DNA of 64,000 bases, taken from assembly GCF_015706575.1 (NCBI RefSeq), contig NW_024037063.1, forward strand, positions 16,368,927 to 16,432,926. The letters run 5' to 3'. Made by a program: the position numbers and the translations under genes. The notes below the pieces were generated by a model, which was given only the letters and a program-made list of their open reading frames with translations, made no database searches and had not been told where the DNA came from. Numbering within the stretch: position 1 is the stretch's first letter; each line of letters starts with the position of its first letter. The DNA comes from Patiria miniata (Eukaryota; Echinodermata; Asteroidea; Valvatida; Asterinidae). Of this stretch, positions 48,099 through 58,626 are shown one piece after another.

Positions 48099-48689
48099 TG
48101 TCCAGGATAACTGTTTTTCTCATTTGTATTTTCTTTACCAGTTTTTGTGGGCCTTTTCTCCCCAAGGGTATGCATAAAAATGGATACCGTGTGTCATTGA
48201 TTTAAATGTGTAGTCAAAGTATGCCGATTCGGTTGGAGCGCTTGTACGGAGGGTACCGAAGTTCCAGCGCTCCACTCAGTAGAGCTAAGGGCAAGCAGTT
48301 CTGAAATTACATGTATTGCCATTTAAAAAAAAAAAATTTTGGCCTTAAAATGATGCTCAATTTGGCTGAAATAAATGTGACCACGTCAGTTAATTATGTG
48401 TACAAACGTATGGGAAATTTACACACAAATTAACGGCATTGCTGTTTTGGGGAATCCACAACTTTTTTCGCCTATGTGATTTATAACAAACCAACTTTCT
48501 AAGGTCAACTTCACCCTGCAATTCTCTTTTATTGACGTTTGGAGCTCGGAGAAAGTACCCCTGGCTGTATGTGATATTCTATGTCAAACCATTTCAAAAA
48601 AGGCGGTCACAAAAAATTAGGTCATTTTGGGCATGAAAATAGCGCCACCAATGTCCATGACGGTCGTTCAACCTAACCATGGAGCTATA

Positions 48690-50345
48690 GCTCCATGGTT
48701 TTACAGCTCACTTCGCCGAATTTCCACTTCGCTGACAACCACTTTGCCGAATTAGTTCGCCTCGTATTTGCTAGTCCCATATTTGACTGAAATACTGGAC
48801 TACATGTACCTCCGTATATTCAGTCACAGTGCCACATACGTGCCCCAAAACCAATTAAAGATCGAAATTATATTTTTGTCAGCAGAAAATCAACCCAGCT
48901 ATAGTATGACTGCTAAATAGCACAAAACCGTTAAATTTGGTACCTTCAGTCTATTCAGAGGTCTTGATATCTGAAAATCATGGTAATTCGGCAAAGTATT
49001 CGGACGGTTTTGAAAAAGCATGGCGTCTCTGAAGTCTGATATTAACCAGACTGTTTCCCGGCCACGCTAATAATAGTCAAAAGGCCAATGGGGTCAGGGA
49101 ACCAGACATGAACTTTTATCATCTACTGAGCGTGCGTCAACTTTGGCAAAGCATACCGCGGCTGTTGCCTGTCATTCCAAAATTTTTGGAGCTCTGTGAA
49201 GTACCTTGCTCGTACCCCTCGCCCTGCAAACAGGGTGCTGGGAAGGGCAGATGAGCTTCACAGAATCTTGTGAAGGAAGCGGGGATGGCATTCTGGGTAA
49301 TTTATCATGACCTATGTATAAAGCATCTGGCTGCAGCTGTAGACCGCAGTTAGCCAATGTGCGCAGATGCTATCCGAAAAGTTTGCCATAAAAATGCACA
49401 CACACCATACCGGATGTGATTTCTTTTTCATTGCGGACCATGTGGACAAATTTTGAGCGTCGAATGATATGCATTTCGACCCTTCGTGAATTCGAAACGG
49501 AGCCTGAGCAACTGACGGGAGTTGAAAATTTACAAAACAGATAAGTTTTACAGATTTTCCTTCATAATTACTTTTAATTTTGCTTTTCAACCAAAAAGGG
49601 TGCCGCATTTATGAATGGGAACAAAAGCAGAGTGATGAATGACTCAGTCTTAACGGCCGTTTCAAACCTTGCAGGGTCGTGGTCTTGATGACTTGCAGGT
49701 CACAGGTCACGCAAAATCTATCCAAGCAGACCGTTAATTTATCAGCCCTTCCCAGTGTCCTGTTTGCAGGGCAGGGGGTACGAGCGAATGAAGTACCCGG
49801 ATTCAATACGCGGATGAAGAGCGCACACAAGAGGGCACGCTTCACTGCAGAGGGCTCCAAAGACGTTGGAATGACAGGCATCAGCCGCGGTGGGCTTTGC
49901 CAAAGTTGACACACGCTCAGTAGATGATTAAGCTCTTGTGTGGTTCCCTGACCCCATTGGCCTTTTGACTGTTATTAGGGTGGCCAGGAAACAGTCTGGT
50001 AAATATCAGAGAGACGTCATGCTTTTTCAAAACTGTCTGAATTCTTTGCCAAATTACCATGATTTTTTTGGTAACTAGACCTCTGAAGGTACCGAATTTA
50101 ACGATTTTGTGCTTTTTAGCCGTCATACTATAGCTGGGTTGATTTTCTGCTGACAAAATAATTTCGATCTTTAATTGGTTTTCGGCTCCCCTAGCAACGC
50201 GACCATCAGCCCACAGGCCGTATGTGGCACTGTGACTGAATATTTTAAGGTAGTCCAGTATTTCAGTCACATTTATGGGACTAAGTATTTGCCACTTCGC
50301 CGAATTACCACTTCGCCTATTTGCCACTTCGCCGAATTATCGTCA
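48690..50345. mobile_element. Fold-back element with CACTTCGCCGAATT repeats
   Basis: Arms of roughly 570-600 bp: left GCTCACTTCGCCGAATTTCC, GATTTTCAGATATCAAGACC-like, CCAATGGGGTCAGGGAACC; right GGTTCCCTGACCCCATTGG, TTAACGATTTTGTGC, CACTTCGCCGAATTATCG. The arms are clearly related but diverged. The outermost parts hold tandem CACTTCGCCGAATT(N) units. The centre (about 49380-49740) includes the segment shared with 35735-36000. Related arrays are at 55605-55675 and 56325-56465. There is no coding sequence. Confidence 0.75.
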
Positions 50346-50349
50346 GACC

Positions 50350-53300
50350 TACCAAAGCTAGGCGCTCCTATTTCTGCGTACTCGCCTTTAAGTTAAATTT
50401 TGCAAGGCGTGCATCCTTGAAAAAATGACATACGGATACTTTTACTGGGATTGTATCCTTTGATGCACGAACGTGACAAACTTTAACCAGCAGCCCAAAA
50501 AATGTGGAAATTGAAGGCTTTACCGGGAATTCAGGCAAAAAATGAAAAACATCGGCATTTTACAGCTAATTACTAAGTAGTACAAATGCAGGCAGATGCT
50601 TCCGGGCCTGCAGAAGGCGAAAATATGACCGAAAGGTGACCTTTCTTAGTCTCCCAATATTGTCAGTATTATAGTCAAGATGTCATAGATAAGAATATTT
50701 GCAGTTTCTACAAGTACATGTACAAGGATGTAAAACTTACGGTTCAACTAAAAAGACCCATTTCTTATTGAGTGGTCGGGCACAACCCGACCACTGATTG
50801 GATTTTGTTACGATTAATCTTCTTTCTTTCTTTTTTTCCGGACAATAAGTTTCCGCGGGTTTTCTCCTAAACGGTATATGGTATGAACTTGTAACTTTCA
50901 ACATTAATCGACCCTCGTCCCTAGTGGTGCATATTACTCTGACGTCATGATGACGTCATTGGGTGTCAAATTACAAGCGATTTTAGAGGAAAAAGTGGCC
51001 ACATACTTTCACCTATAACTCTTAAACAAAATGATCAATTATGTTCTTACTTTGCAATCAGCTAGACCATTAGTTGATAAACATTTTTTTGTCGTGTACG
51101 TGAACTCGCTTGACCTTTACCGGAAGGTCAAAGTTACGTGAATTTAGAATGAAGACTTCAGCCTGAAATCAAAGCAAAACAAAATTTCTTCCAAACTGTT
51201 TACGCTATGATCATCAAACCTAGTGTGAAGTTGTACCATGTTACAAAGATGTTATAATCTTTGACATCATCAGGTATCAAATTACAAGCGATTTAAGGGA
51301 ACATTTTGACAAAATAGTTTGCACTATATCGTTTGAACTAAATAGAGTATCGTGTTCGTTTTTTTCGTGAGGTTGTAGACTATACCCAGAGAAATATTTC
51401 TTTCCCCGGACACAAAACCGCTTGCCCTTCACTTCCGGTGTTACCGGAAGTGCAATAAAATCCGAATATAACCCAAAAGCGGAAGCATTTTACTACGCAC
51501 ATATAAATTATGAAAGTGTTAAGGGAGGAATACTGGACACAAAAAAAGTGTGATGACGTCATCATCCAAAAGGGCGCCCCCTAGTGGCACATAAAATAGA
51601 GTTTGCTTTCTTTAATTTTTTTAAACCATCCTTCCAGAAATAGCTTGTACAAGCCAGAAATAACTTGTATGTGTACATAATTATAATGCTTACTGAATTT
51701 TATCACAACTAATTGGTTGTACTGGAAAGGATTTAATTTCGTGATCCTTTGTTCTTACATAAAAATATTCATAATTGAACTCGGCAGTGTTTCATGAAAA
51801 AAGTGCCTGCCCGACACTGCCGCTGGAACAAACTTTTGCCAGGGGGTGCTGGAATTTCTAAAGGGTGGACAAAATTAATGCAAAAACGGAGCGCAAAGCC
51901 CTTACGTCGTGGCTTAAAGAGGTTGTGGAATGCTGAAAGTTGGTTTGTTTTTTATATTTTTTTTTATTGTAGAGTAGACCCATATATATCATAATGACAA
52001 ACTCCCATTCTTTTGTAATGTGCGTTTATATGTTTATAAAACTGAAATTCATCGAGTAATTTGTTGGTCGGCAAGCGCATAATTGAAATCAACAGTCGTC
52101 GGGTTCTTCGTAAAGTCAGAAAAATCGTGACGTAATAAACAGGACTCGTTTATACTACGCTACATAGGGAGTCCTGTTAATTACGTCACGATTTACCATG
52201 TTTTGTTTGCTGCCCCCAACAACGACTTTTACACAAATTGCACGTTCGGGTCGCAACAGGACCTGAAAACAGCTCTCAAAAGTACCTTTTGTAGTCATTT
52301 CATGACAGAAACAATAGTCGTTTTTATTTCATCACACCTTATAGGCTACATATACCCGAAAATGACGGAAATGTCTTCGAGCATTCCACAACCTCTTTAA
52401 TTTGGAATATGGATGCTCTGTGGTGCAATCTGAGGCGCTTCCTGGCCACTTTCATTTGACTTTTTTAGCAAAAGCGTTTTGAGATTTAAAAGACAATTTA
52501 CTTCATTATTTTGTTTAGAATATACTGTTGCTCTTAAAGCGTTTAACTGTACTGAAAAGTGGAGAACCCTGTAGGTTTATGTACATATTTGGTTCCATTT
52601 AATTCTAGAAAAAGAATTGTATCATTATGCATGACATCGCATGTAAATATTATTGTTGCAAGGCTGCTTTCTTACATTTAGTAATACCTTCGTGTATGTT
52701 TTGTTTTATTTTCTGAGCCCTTACGGCATAGGGGCCCGCTTTAAGGCCCCGGAAAATGTTGGATTCTGGATGCACTGTGATGAAATATACTGAAGTATAC
52801 TGAAACTTATAAAACCCAAAGGGATCATTTTTTTTTGGTTCAAGTTAAAACAAATGGTTCCACTGGAAGCGGATGAATTTCTGTTCATAAATATATTCAC
52901 ATAGTTCTAACTCACCAAATGATGTAGCTCTCGATATATTTGCAGTGTTATTTGTTTGTTACAGGGAATGGCAAATATAAAAGACTAAAAGACCAAATGC
53001 ATCTTTATGTTTATGATCGGTAGATGGCAAGTTTGGGGCTAGGCAAGGATTTATCTGTCTACTGAGTTTTTATGACGAAAAACTTGCAGAGGGTAAAACA
53101 TGAATAGCTTTTTTTTATTAAAACGAAACTACATGTTCACTGGAATTGGCGTAATGCATGACTAGTTTCAATGAAAGCCCGTCCCACTCCTAGGTTGGGG
53201 ATGTGTGTGAACCTTGCTATTTGTTAATGTTGAGTACAGAATGCTAGCAACGTCAATGAAACTTTTAAATGAAAAGCAAAACCTTCAGGGGAAAGGTATG

Positions 53301-54540
53301 AACTTTTGCCCCTATTGAATGATCGAATGAAAAAAATCCTGGCAAGATTAATCAACTTTGCCACCATTGTCATGGCTGAGGTTATTGCTTTCGGGTCAAA
53401 CTTCCATAATGGCGGAAATATCATAGACATATCATGATTTTAGATACCTTGAGAGAAATATCGATTCTGCACTGCCTGAAGATTTAGAAAATATCTCCTC
53501 TTGATATATTACATATCAAGAGGAGGTTTGTGCTAGACTTTCGAAGTGCTGCGCTTAGCCGCGGCAAAACTAGAAACAAAAATGAAGGAGATATTTGTAG
53601 AGCAAGCATAATGTATAACGTAGCGGCGCAATTTCATCGTCGTTGAACACTGCTGGCTGGAACACATTTTTGCCCGGGAGTAAGGGGGTGCTGAAGTATA
53701 TTCCAGCACATCCCGGTCTACCTACATACCGAGTTTCAACCCAATCGGACTTAGCATTATATACTGCAGCACCCCAATCCAAACAGTTGGGGGTGCTACA
53801 GCACCCACAGCACCCCCCATTCCCGCGGGCTTGCTGCCCGACCACTCTGCGTTTGTAACAACAAACGCGAACCTCTAGTATTATCTTTGAATTTTTTTGG
53901 TCATCAGTTTTAAAATCCGACATCTTAAAAACTGTCTCTGTTGATTGGGATGATCAGAATAACAATATCATTGGGATCTACATTTAATAGGTAAATGTGT
54001 ATAAAAATCTAAATGTAAATATGTAAATATAGGCCTTTGTGTAAATCTCCAAAATAGGATATTGAAATAATCTTGAAATTACGAAAAGTGTATTGGCATT
54101 GAAAAAAGAAAGAAAAAAGAAAGAAAATATGTTTAAAAAGCTCAGGAAATATATTTTCCTAAAGCCAACAAGTCTAAGTTATTAAAAAAAAATGTTTATA
54201 TTGAGTTACATGGCCCGGACAGCACATATTTTTCATGAAGCGTCCCCTGCGCAGAATTAGGCAGGATTCTTTTCTAAAACGCCAAAACTGCACGCTTTGG
54301 AATTCCCCGCTTGCTGCCACAAATAAAGAGATTTCACTTTGTTAATCGTTACGGTGGATGAATGCAAGCCAACAATATAAGTTTTGTTGAGGAAAAGAGT
54401 GGTTGCTTTGCTATTTTGAAGCTACTGGGTTGCAAAGCCTTATCTGCGCAGAAGTAGGAGGATCAGGGATACCACTTCGCCAATCCGGTTCATTAGTAAA
54501 AAGTCATACGTGCACGCACCACTGATTATAGCTGCAGTAT
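50350..54540. other. No gene; dispersed-repeat sequence
   Basis: AGTGGTCGGGCACAACCCGACCACT at 50773 (a small hairpin, quoted here as AGTGGTCGGG/CCCGACCACT) and TGCCCGACCACT at 53831 may bound one 3-kb element. TGACGTCA occurs at 50940, 50951 and 51555. An inverted repeat AAATCGTGACGTAAT / ATTACGTCACGATTT encloses 52121-52193. TTTCAACCCAATCGGACTTA at 53730 repeats 20653. A GGGGGTGCTG-rich patch is at 53680-53820. ORFs in the interval are short and unsupported. Confidence 0.45.
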
Positions 54541-54579
54541 ATAAATAGAGCTAGGAACAGATGACTGGAGTTACCTCAG

Positions 54580-55420
54580 GCCTAGTGCGAGTAACTTGGA
54601 CCCAACTTATCGCCTTTTTAACATTCGAACATGGTCTGGTAATATAGATCATGTCCGACTGTTAAAAAGGCATTTAGTTGGGTCCAAATTACTCGGACTA
54701 GGTCTGGAGGAAATCGTCAACATGAACTAGCAGTTATGTAATTGAATTTGAAAATGTGCTATTCTGTCCCCGTAACACACTAATGACTAAATTCCACCTG
54801 GGAGTGGACTCACCCAAACCTTGCTCGGCATAATCACTACACAGGTTCTTGAAGAAAATAACGATCTACGCTGAAGAGTCAGCTTACAATTACAGTGAAA
54901 AAAAGAGGGAATTGGGCCCGCTCCCCCCCCCCCCCCCCACCAAAGTCGTCGGTTTCTGGTATGGAGCTTGCCCCAAAAGTGGTGCGGCGACGCGGCTTTT
55001 TTTTTCTTCAAATGTCGGCTGATGACTGCAAATGGTGCCCGACTAAATTTTGTGCAAAATGTATGGGAGCCCGAATAGGCCACATAAAGCTTATACTTGA
55101 TCGTAACCCCATCTAAAAACACGTTAAAATTGTGCAGCAGCAGGATTCCAGTCAAACCAGTGGATTTGGCGGTTTTGAGACATCATCTTACATTGAAAAA
55201 AAAAACTTTTTAATTTTGCCGACGCACATGGCTATGGCGAGGCGCGCGCATACCAGAAACCAGAGACTTTTTTTTTTGGCCTTACCGACAGCCGATTGAG
55301 TTAGCGTCGCTGGCCACAGCAGACGTTGATTTGTGCACAAACAAAATTTGTGTACAAAGGAATGGCGCCAACTGCATGGCGCCAACTGCAGGGTTGTGGC
55401 CGTGATGATTTGCAGGTCAC
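54580..55420. repeat. Diverged relatives of the 37151-38218 element and its nested hairpin
   Basis: 54595-54703 is a relative of the 115-bp hairpin (GTGCGAGTAACTTGGACCCA / TTGGGTCCAAATTACTCGG). 54770-54900 and 55325-55380 (CCCGTAACACACTAATGAC, CACTACACAGGTTCTTGAAG, GATTTGTGCACAAACAAA) correspond to parts of the long arm of 37151-38218. Poly-C at 54924-54941 and T runs break the similarity. Confidence 0.6.
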
Positions 55421-55604
55421 AGGTCATGTAAAATCTATCCAATCAGAGCGTGAAGTCACCAGCGTCTTGTATGCAGGGCGAGGGGGACCGAGCGAACCAT
55501 TGGATAAACGCTCGAGGTACGTTAACTTCCGGTTCCATTCGCGCTATTCTACAACTGTGCGAAGTATGCATGGTTGAATTGAGATGACGTCACACTAACT
55601 AACA

Positions 55605-56465
55605 GGATTTGCCACTTCGCCAAATTAATGTGACCACTTCGCCGAATTGGCACTTCGCACATTTGCCACTTACGCCCATGCTCGCTGAGTACAGTGAAGA
55701 ATGGCGGCCGGCCAAGAACTTTGGGCATGTTTGGCCCCACTAAATTGGTCCTTTTCCCCTATTATCAAAACCCAGATGAGATTAAACTTTTTTCATTCCA
55801 TGGACCAACGTGGCGCACTTTGTTTTTTCACCTGCAGCGCTTAATTCACAGTATGAGTGAAATTTCATCAAGTTCCCTTCATAACTCGCAAGTTATAGTA
55901 TCTGCCATTATCAAAGATAGCAGGGAACTTCTGGTGTGATTTTCCAATTTTATTTCGAATTGCACAGTGCACCATGCTTGTTCATTACAGGGTATGGTAA
56001 GTAGAGTTGGGTATGGTAAGCTGGAATTTTCCAAGATTTAGTCAAGTGCGTCACGTTTAGAGAACACTCAGTCGACTTTGTGCCTGATTGCCGGACGCCA
56101 CCGTTCTTGAATTTCGGACTAAATTTCATGACACCGAAATTGTTCACAGAGGTTAAATGGCAAGCAATGAGGTATAGGTAATGATACCGGTAGGTACTTC
56201 ACTGAATGAATGAATTTCAAGTTTGACAACACTGATGAGGAAAGTCCACTGAGCTGCCACACCACTGTGCATGTACCGGTACATATACGTACGTATGCAT
56301 GGAGCCTTCTTGTAGCCTAGTCACTTCGCCTATTCGGCGAAGTGGTAAATACATGTAGGCGAAGTGGCAAATAGGCGAAGTGGTAATTCGGCGAAGTGGC
56401 GCAAATAGGCGAAGTGGTGGCAGCGAAGAGGTTGTCGGCGAAGTGGAAATTCGGCAAAGTGACCG
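55605..56465. mobile_element. Second CACTTCGCCGAATT-array element with a nested TIR element
   Basis: Left array CCACTTCGCCAAATTAATGT / CCACTTCGCCGAATTGGC at 55610-55675 and inverted right array (GGCGAAGTGG units, ten or so) at 56325-56465. Between them lies a copy of the CCTAACGTGGCGCACTT family (about 55803-56260; GAACACTCAGTCGACTTTGT, GACGCCACCGTTCTTGAATT). The outer boundaries are approximate. Confidence 0.6.
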
Positions 56466-56469
56466 ACAC

Positions 56470-57650
56470 CCTCTGGACTACCTCCGTAAATAAAAGTCAC
56501 ACTTGGAACATGCATAGTCCGAGTAAACTAGGACTCTACTAATCGCCTTTGGAACATGCATAGTCCGAGTAAACTAGGACTCTACGAATCGCCTTTTTTA
56601 ACATTTGGACATGGTTGGACAATACATGTAGTAGACTCCGAGGATCATATCCCTATTGCGACTACCATTAATCAGATTCCAATAATTTTCATCATACACC
56701 CTAAAACAGTCTTCAAACTGCCTTATGCGCCCCTGTAGGCTTTCTCGGGAATTGAAAATACAAATGGTGGTGGTTAGGTTCACATACCTTTGGGAAGAAG
56801 AGAGAAATTTCACCTTCGTTGCACACGCCTTGTTTGATGCTGTTATTTTGAATTCAGGAAAATTTGACTTGTGCATGGCTCTGGCTAGACTGTTTCCTGG
56901 CTACCATCAGACAGACCAATCACAGGGCACTTTGATTGGTTGCCATGGTGACTAATCCAGGTGACTAATTGAAGCGCCCTGTGATTTGTCTATCTGATGC
57001 TAGCTATGAGCTAGTCTGGTTCCCTGTTCCCATTGTCCTTCAGACTCCAATATTTTTAGGGGGCTCAGGAAACATTCTAGCCAGGAGCCATTATCTTCGT
57101 GCACATGCATGATATTGATAATCATTACAGCAGTAGATATTGGCCAGTGCCGGCTTTATTAGTTAACGATGTTAAGCTGGAACAGTACTGAACATGCTCA
57201 GTGACTGTTTTTGGGGACTTTTTTTTTTTTCCTCTTCATATATCATCTCAAGGAGAGTCAGTCATCATTGCAAAAATGATGATAAGACATGAATCTGGGA
57301 CTGAGAAACCTTTCCAATTTTGCAAGGAAATACTTAAAAAAAAATTCTTGGCTCTCCATAGACTTTGTTCACAACCGCTGAAGTGGCGTCAGGTTACAAC
57401 ATTCTTTCCGAAATGTTTACCATGGCAAATATTAATCTGGTTCCACACCAACATTGTTGTGACTTCGTATCCAAGAGATGCAAATCAGACCCTTTACAAT
57501 TTCAGATTTTATTTCCCTTATTAAAAAATCCTCCAAAGTCCCGAATCAGAAAAAAAAATGTAATAATAACTCTGCCAATATAGAAGTCAATTTAAATACT
57601 AAAAGAAGAATATTCTTAATGTTTTTGCAAAAACCCCTAAAATACCACAA
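56470..57650. other. Unassigned, with hairpin fragments
   Basis: A tandem duplication of GGAACATGCATAGTCCGAGT plus AAACTAGGACTCTAC lies at 56498-56590, related to the 115-bp hairpin family. An inverted repeat CAATCACAGGGCACTT / AGCGCCCTGTGATTTG is at 56916-56990. The segment 57205-57300 resembles 30970-31050 (TCATATATCATCTCAA). No gene was seen. Confidence 0.45.
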
Positions 57651-57654
57651 AAAT

Positions 57655-57735
57655 GTAAAATGAGCGCGAGAGGGGTTTGGAACCCGGGATCTCTCATTCG
57701 CATATTTAAGCACTGGCCATTCTGCCACACGTGCT
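57655..57735 (-). repeat. tRNA-derived SINE head
   Basis: The minus strand reads GTGTGGCAGAATGGCCAGTG (A-box-like TGGCAGAATGG) and, 35 bp later, GGGTTCCAAACCCC, a good Pol III B box inside a GGGG/CCCC arm. It differs from the tRNA-like repeats at 290 and 4493. Downstream T-rich sequence (57600-57655) may be the SINE body. Confidence 0.55.
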
Positions 57736-58038
57736 GCTTGATCGACGGTGGTGATGTAATACATTATAATGTACATGTAGGCCTACTCGTCTATGTGTCA
57801 AAGAGGGTGCTCTAAAATCTCTCTGGCCTAATATCAATGTCCATAAAAAAGAAAGCCGGATCCTGTAATATAGCCACTATCGTAGCATTATGAATGTACA
57901 GTGTACATGTTCATGGGTGCGGCGTGGATGATAGTGTAGGCCTATAGCGGCAGCCATTTTTAGTTTGGACGATTGGGCTAAGGCCTACTATATTCTAGTA
58001 ATGAACTTAGTACATTTATTGGTACCTTATATTCAATA

Positions 58039-58320
58039 ATGAGTAAAATCATCAAGAAATATATCAATTACAAAGCTACAGTGTACACAAAGATCTTTAT
58101 AGATAAAGAAATCACAATATTTAAATTCAATCAAGATACAGAATCTGTTGGTGAGGCATTATTATATGCGATAGACAGGCCATGTCTGAATAACTTCGTA
58201 CAGCTGGACATTACGCATACGCCTATGGAATCAGCTGCAGCCACATCCCTTAGACCCATGTGTTATTTCCAGCCGCAGCTTAGTAATGCGGACGTGGCCA
58301 TAATGTCCAAAACTGGCTGA
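58039..58320 (+). CDS. Small ORF upstream of the zinc-finger gene, unrecognised
   Basis: ATG at 58039 opens 93 codons (MSKIIKKYINYKATVYTKIF... ending AIMSKTG) that read like ordinary protein for the first two thirds. No domain, signal peptide or membrane segment is visible. It ends 197 bp before the exon acceptor at 58515-58517 of the zinc-finger gene, so it could be an upstream ORF in a 5' exon, part of an upstream intron, or chance. No family is recognised. Confidence 0.25.
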   Translation: MSKIIKKYINYKATVYTKIFIDKEITIFKFNQDTESVGEALLYAIDRPCLNNFVQLDITHTPMESAAATSLRPMCYFQPQLSNADVAIMSKTG

Positions 58321-58514
58321 TTTGAACAGCGTCCACACTAGTTCACCCCGAATGATGTCCCCATACCATACGCTACTGGTTGTTTTGGATCATGAATAAT
58401 ACATCATTTATTCTTGGCCTACACGCAACATCATAATGGTAAACCTGAAACCAGATGTTCCTTACATGAATATGATTGTGAATATGACCAACTATTTTGT
58501 ATTTTTTCTCTTAC

Positions 58515-58626
58515 CAGTTTCTTTGACGAACCTGGAACTTTGAATTCAACGCCGAAACAACCAACAGTTGTATGAGTAGATTAACAGCCCCTTGTGAACT
58601 TATGTCGCTGGCTTCAGTGTGGAAGA
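58515..58626 (+). promoter_or_regulatory. Likely 3' splice site and 5' UTR of the zinc-finger gene's coding exon
   Basis: A pyrimidine-rich tract (ATTTTTTCTCTTACCAG) ends at 58517, a strong acceptor. From 58518 to 58626 there is no in-frame ATG, and an in-frame TAA lies at 58582-58584, so if this acceptor is used the sequence is 5' UTR. Alternative acceptors (CAG at 58587 or 58617) could join an upstream coding exon in frame. Confidence 0.5.

Noticed and set aside
58594..58626. Upstream start for the zinc-finger protein at the GTG of 58594
   Set aside because: GTG is not a normal animal start codon; the first ATG after the in-frame TAA at 58582 is at 58627.
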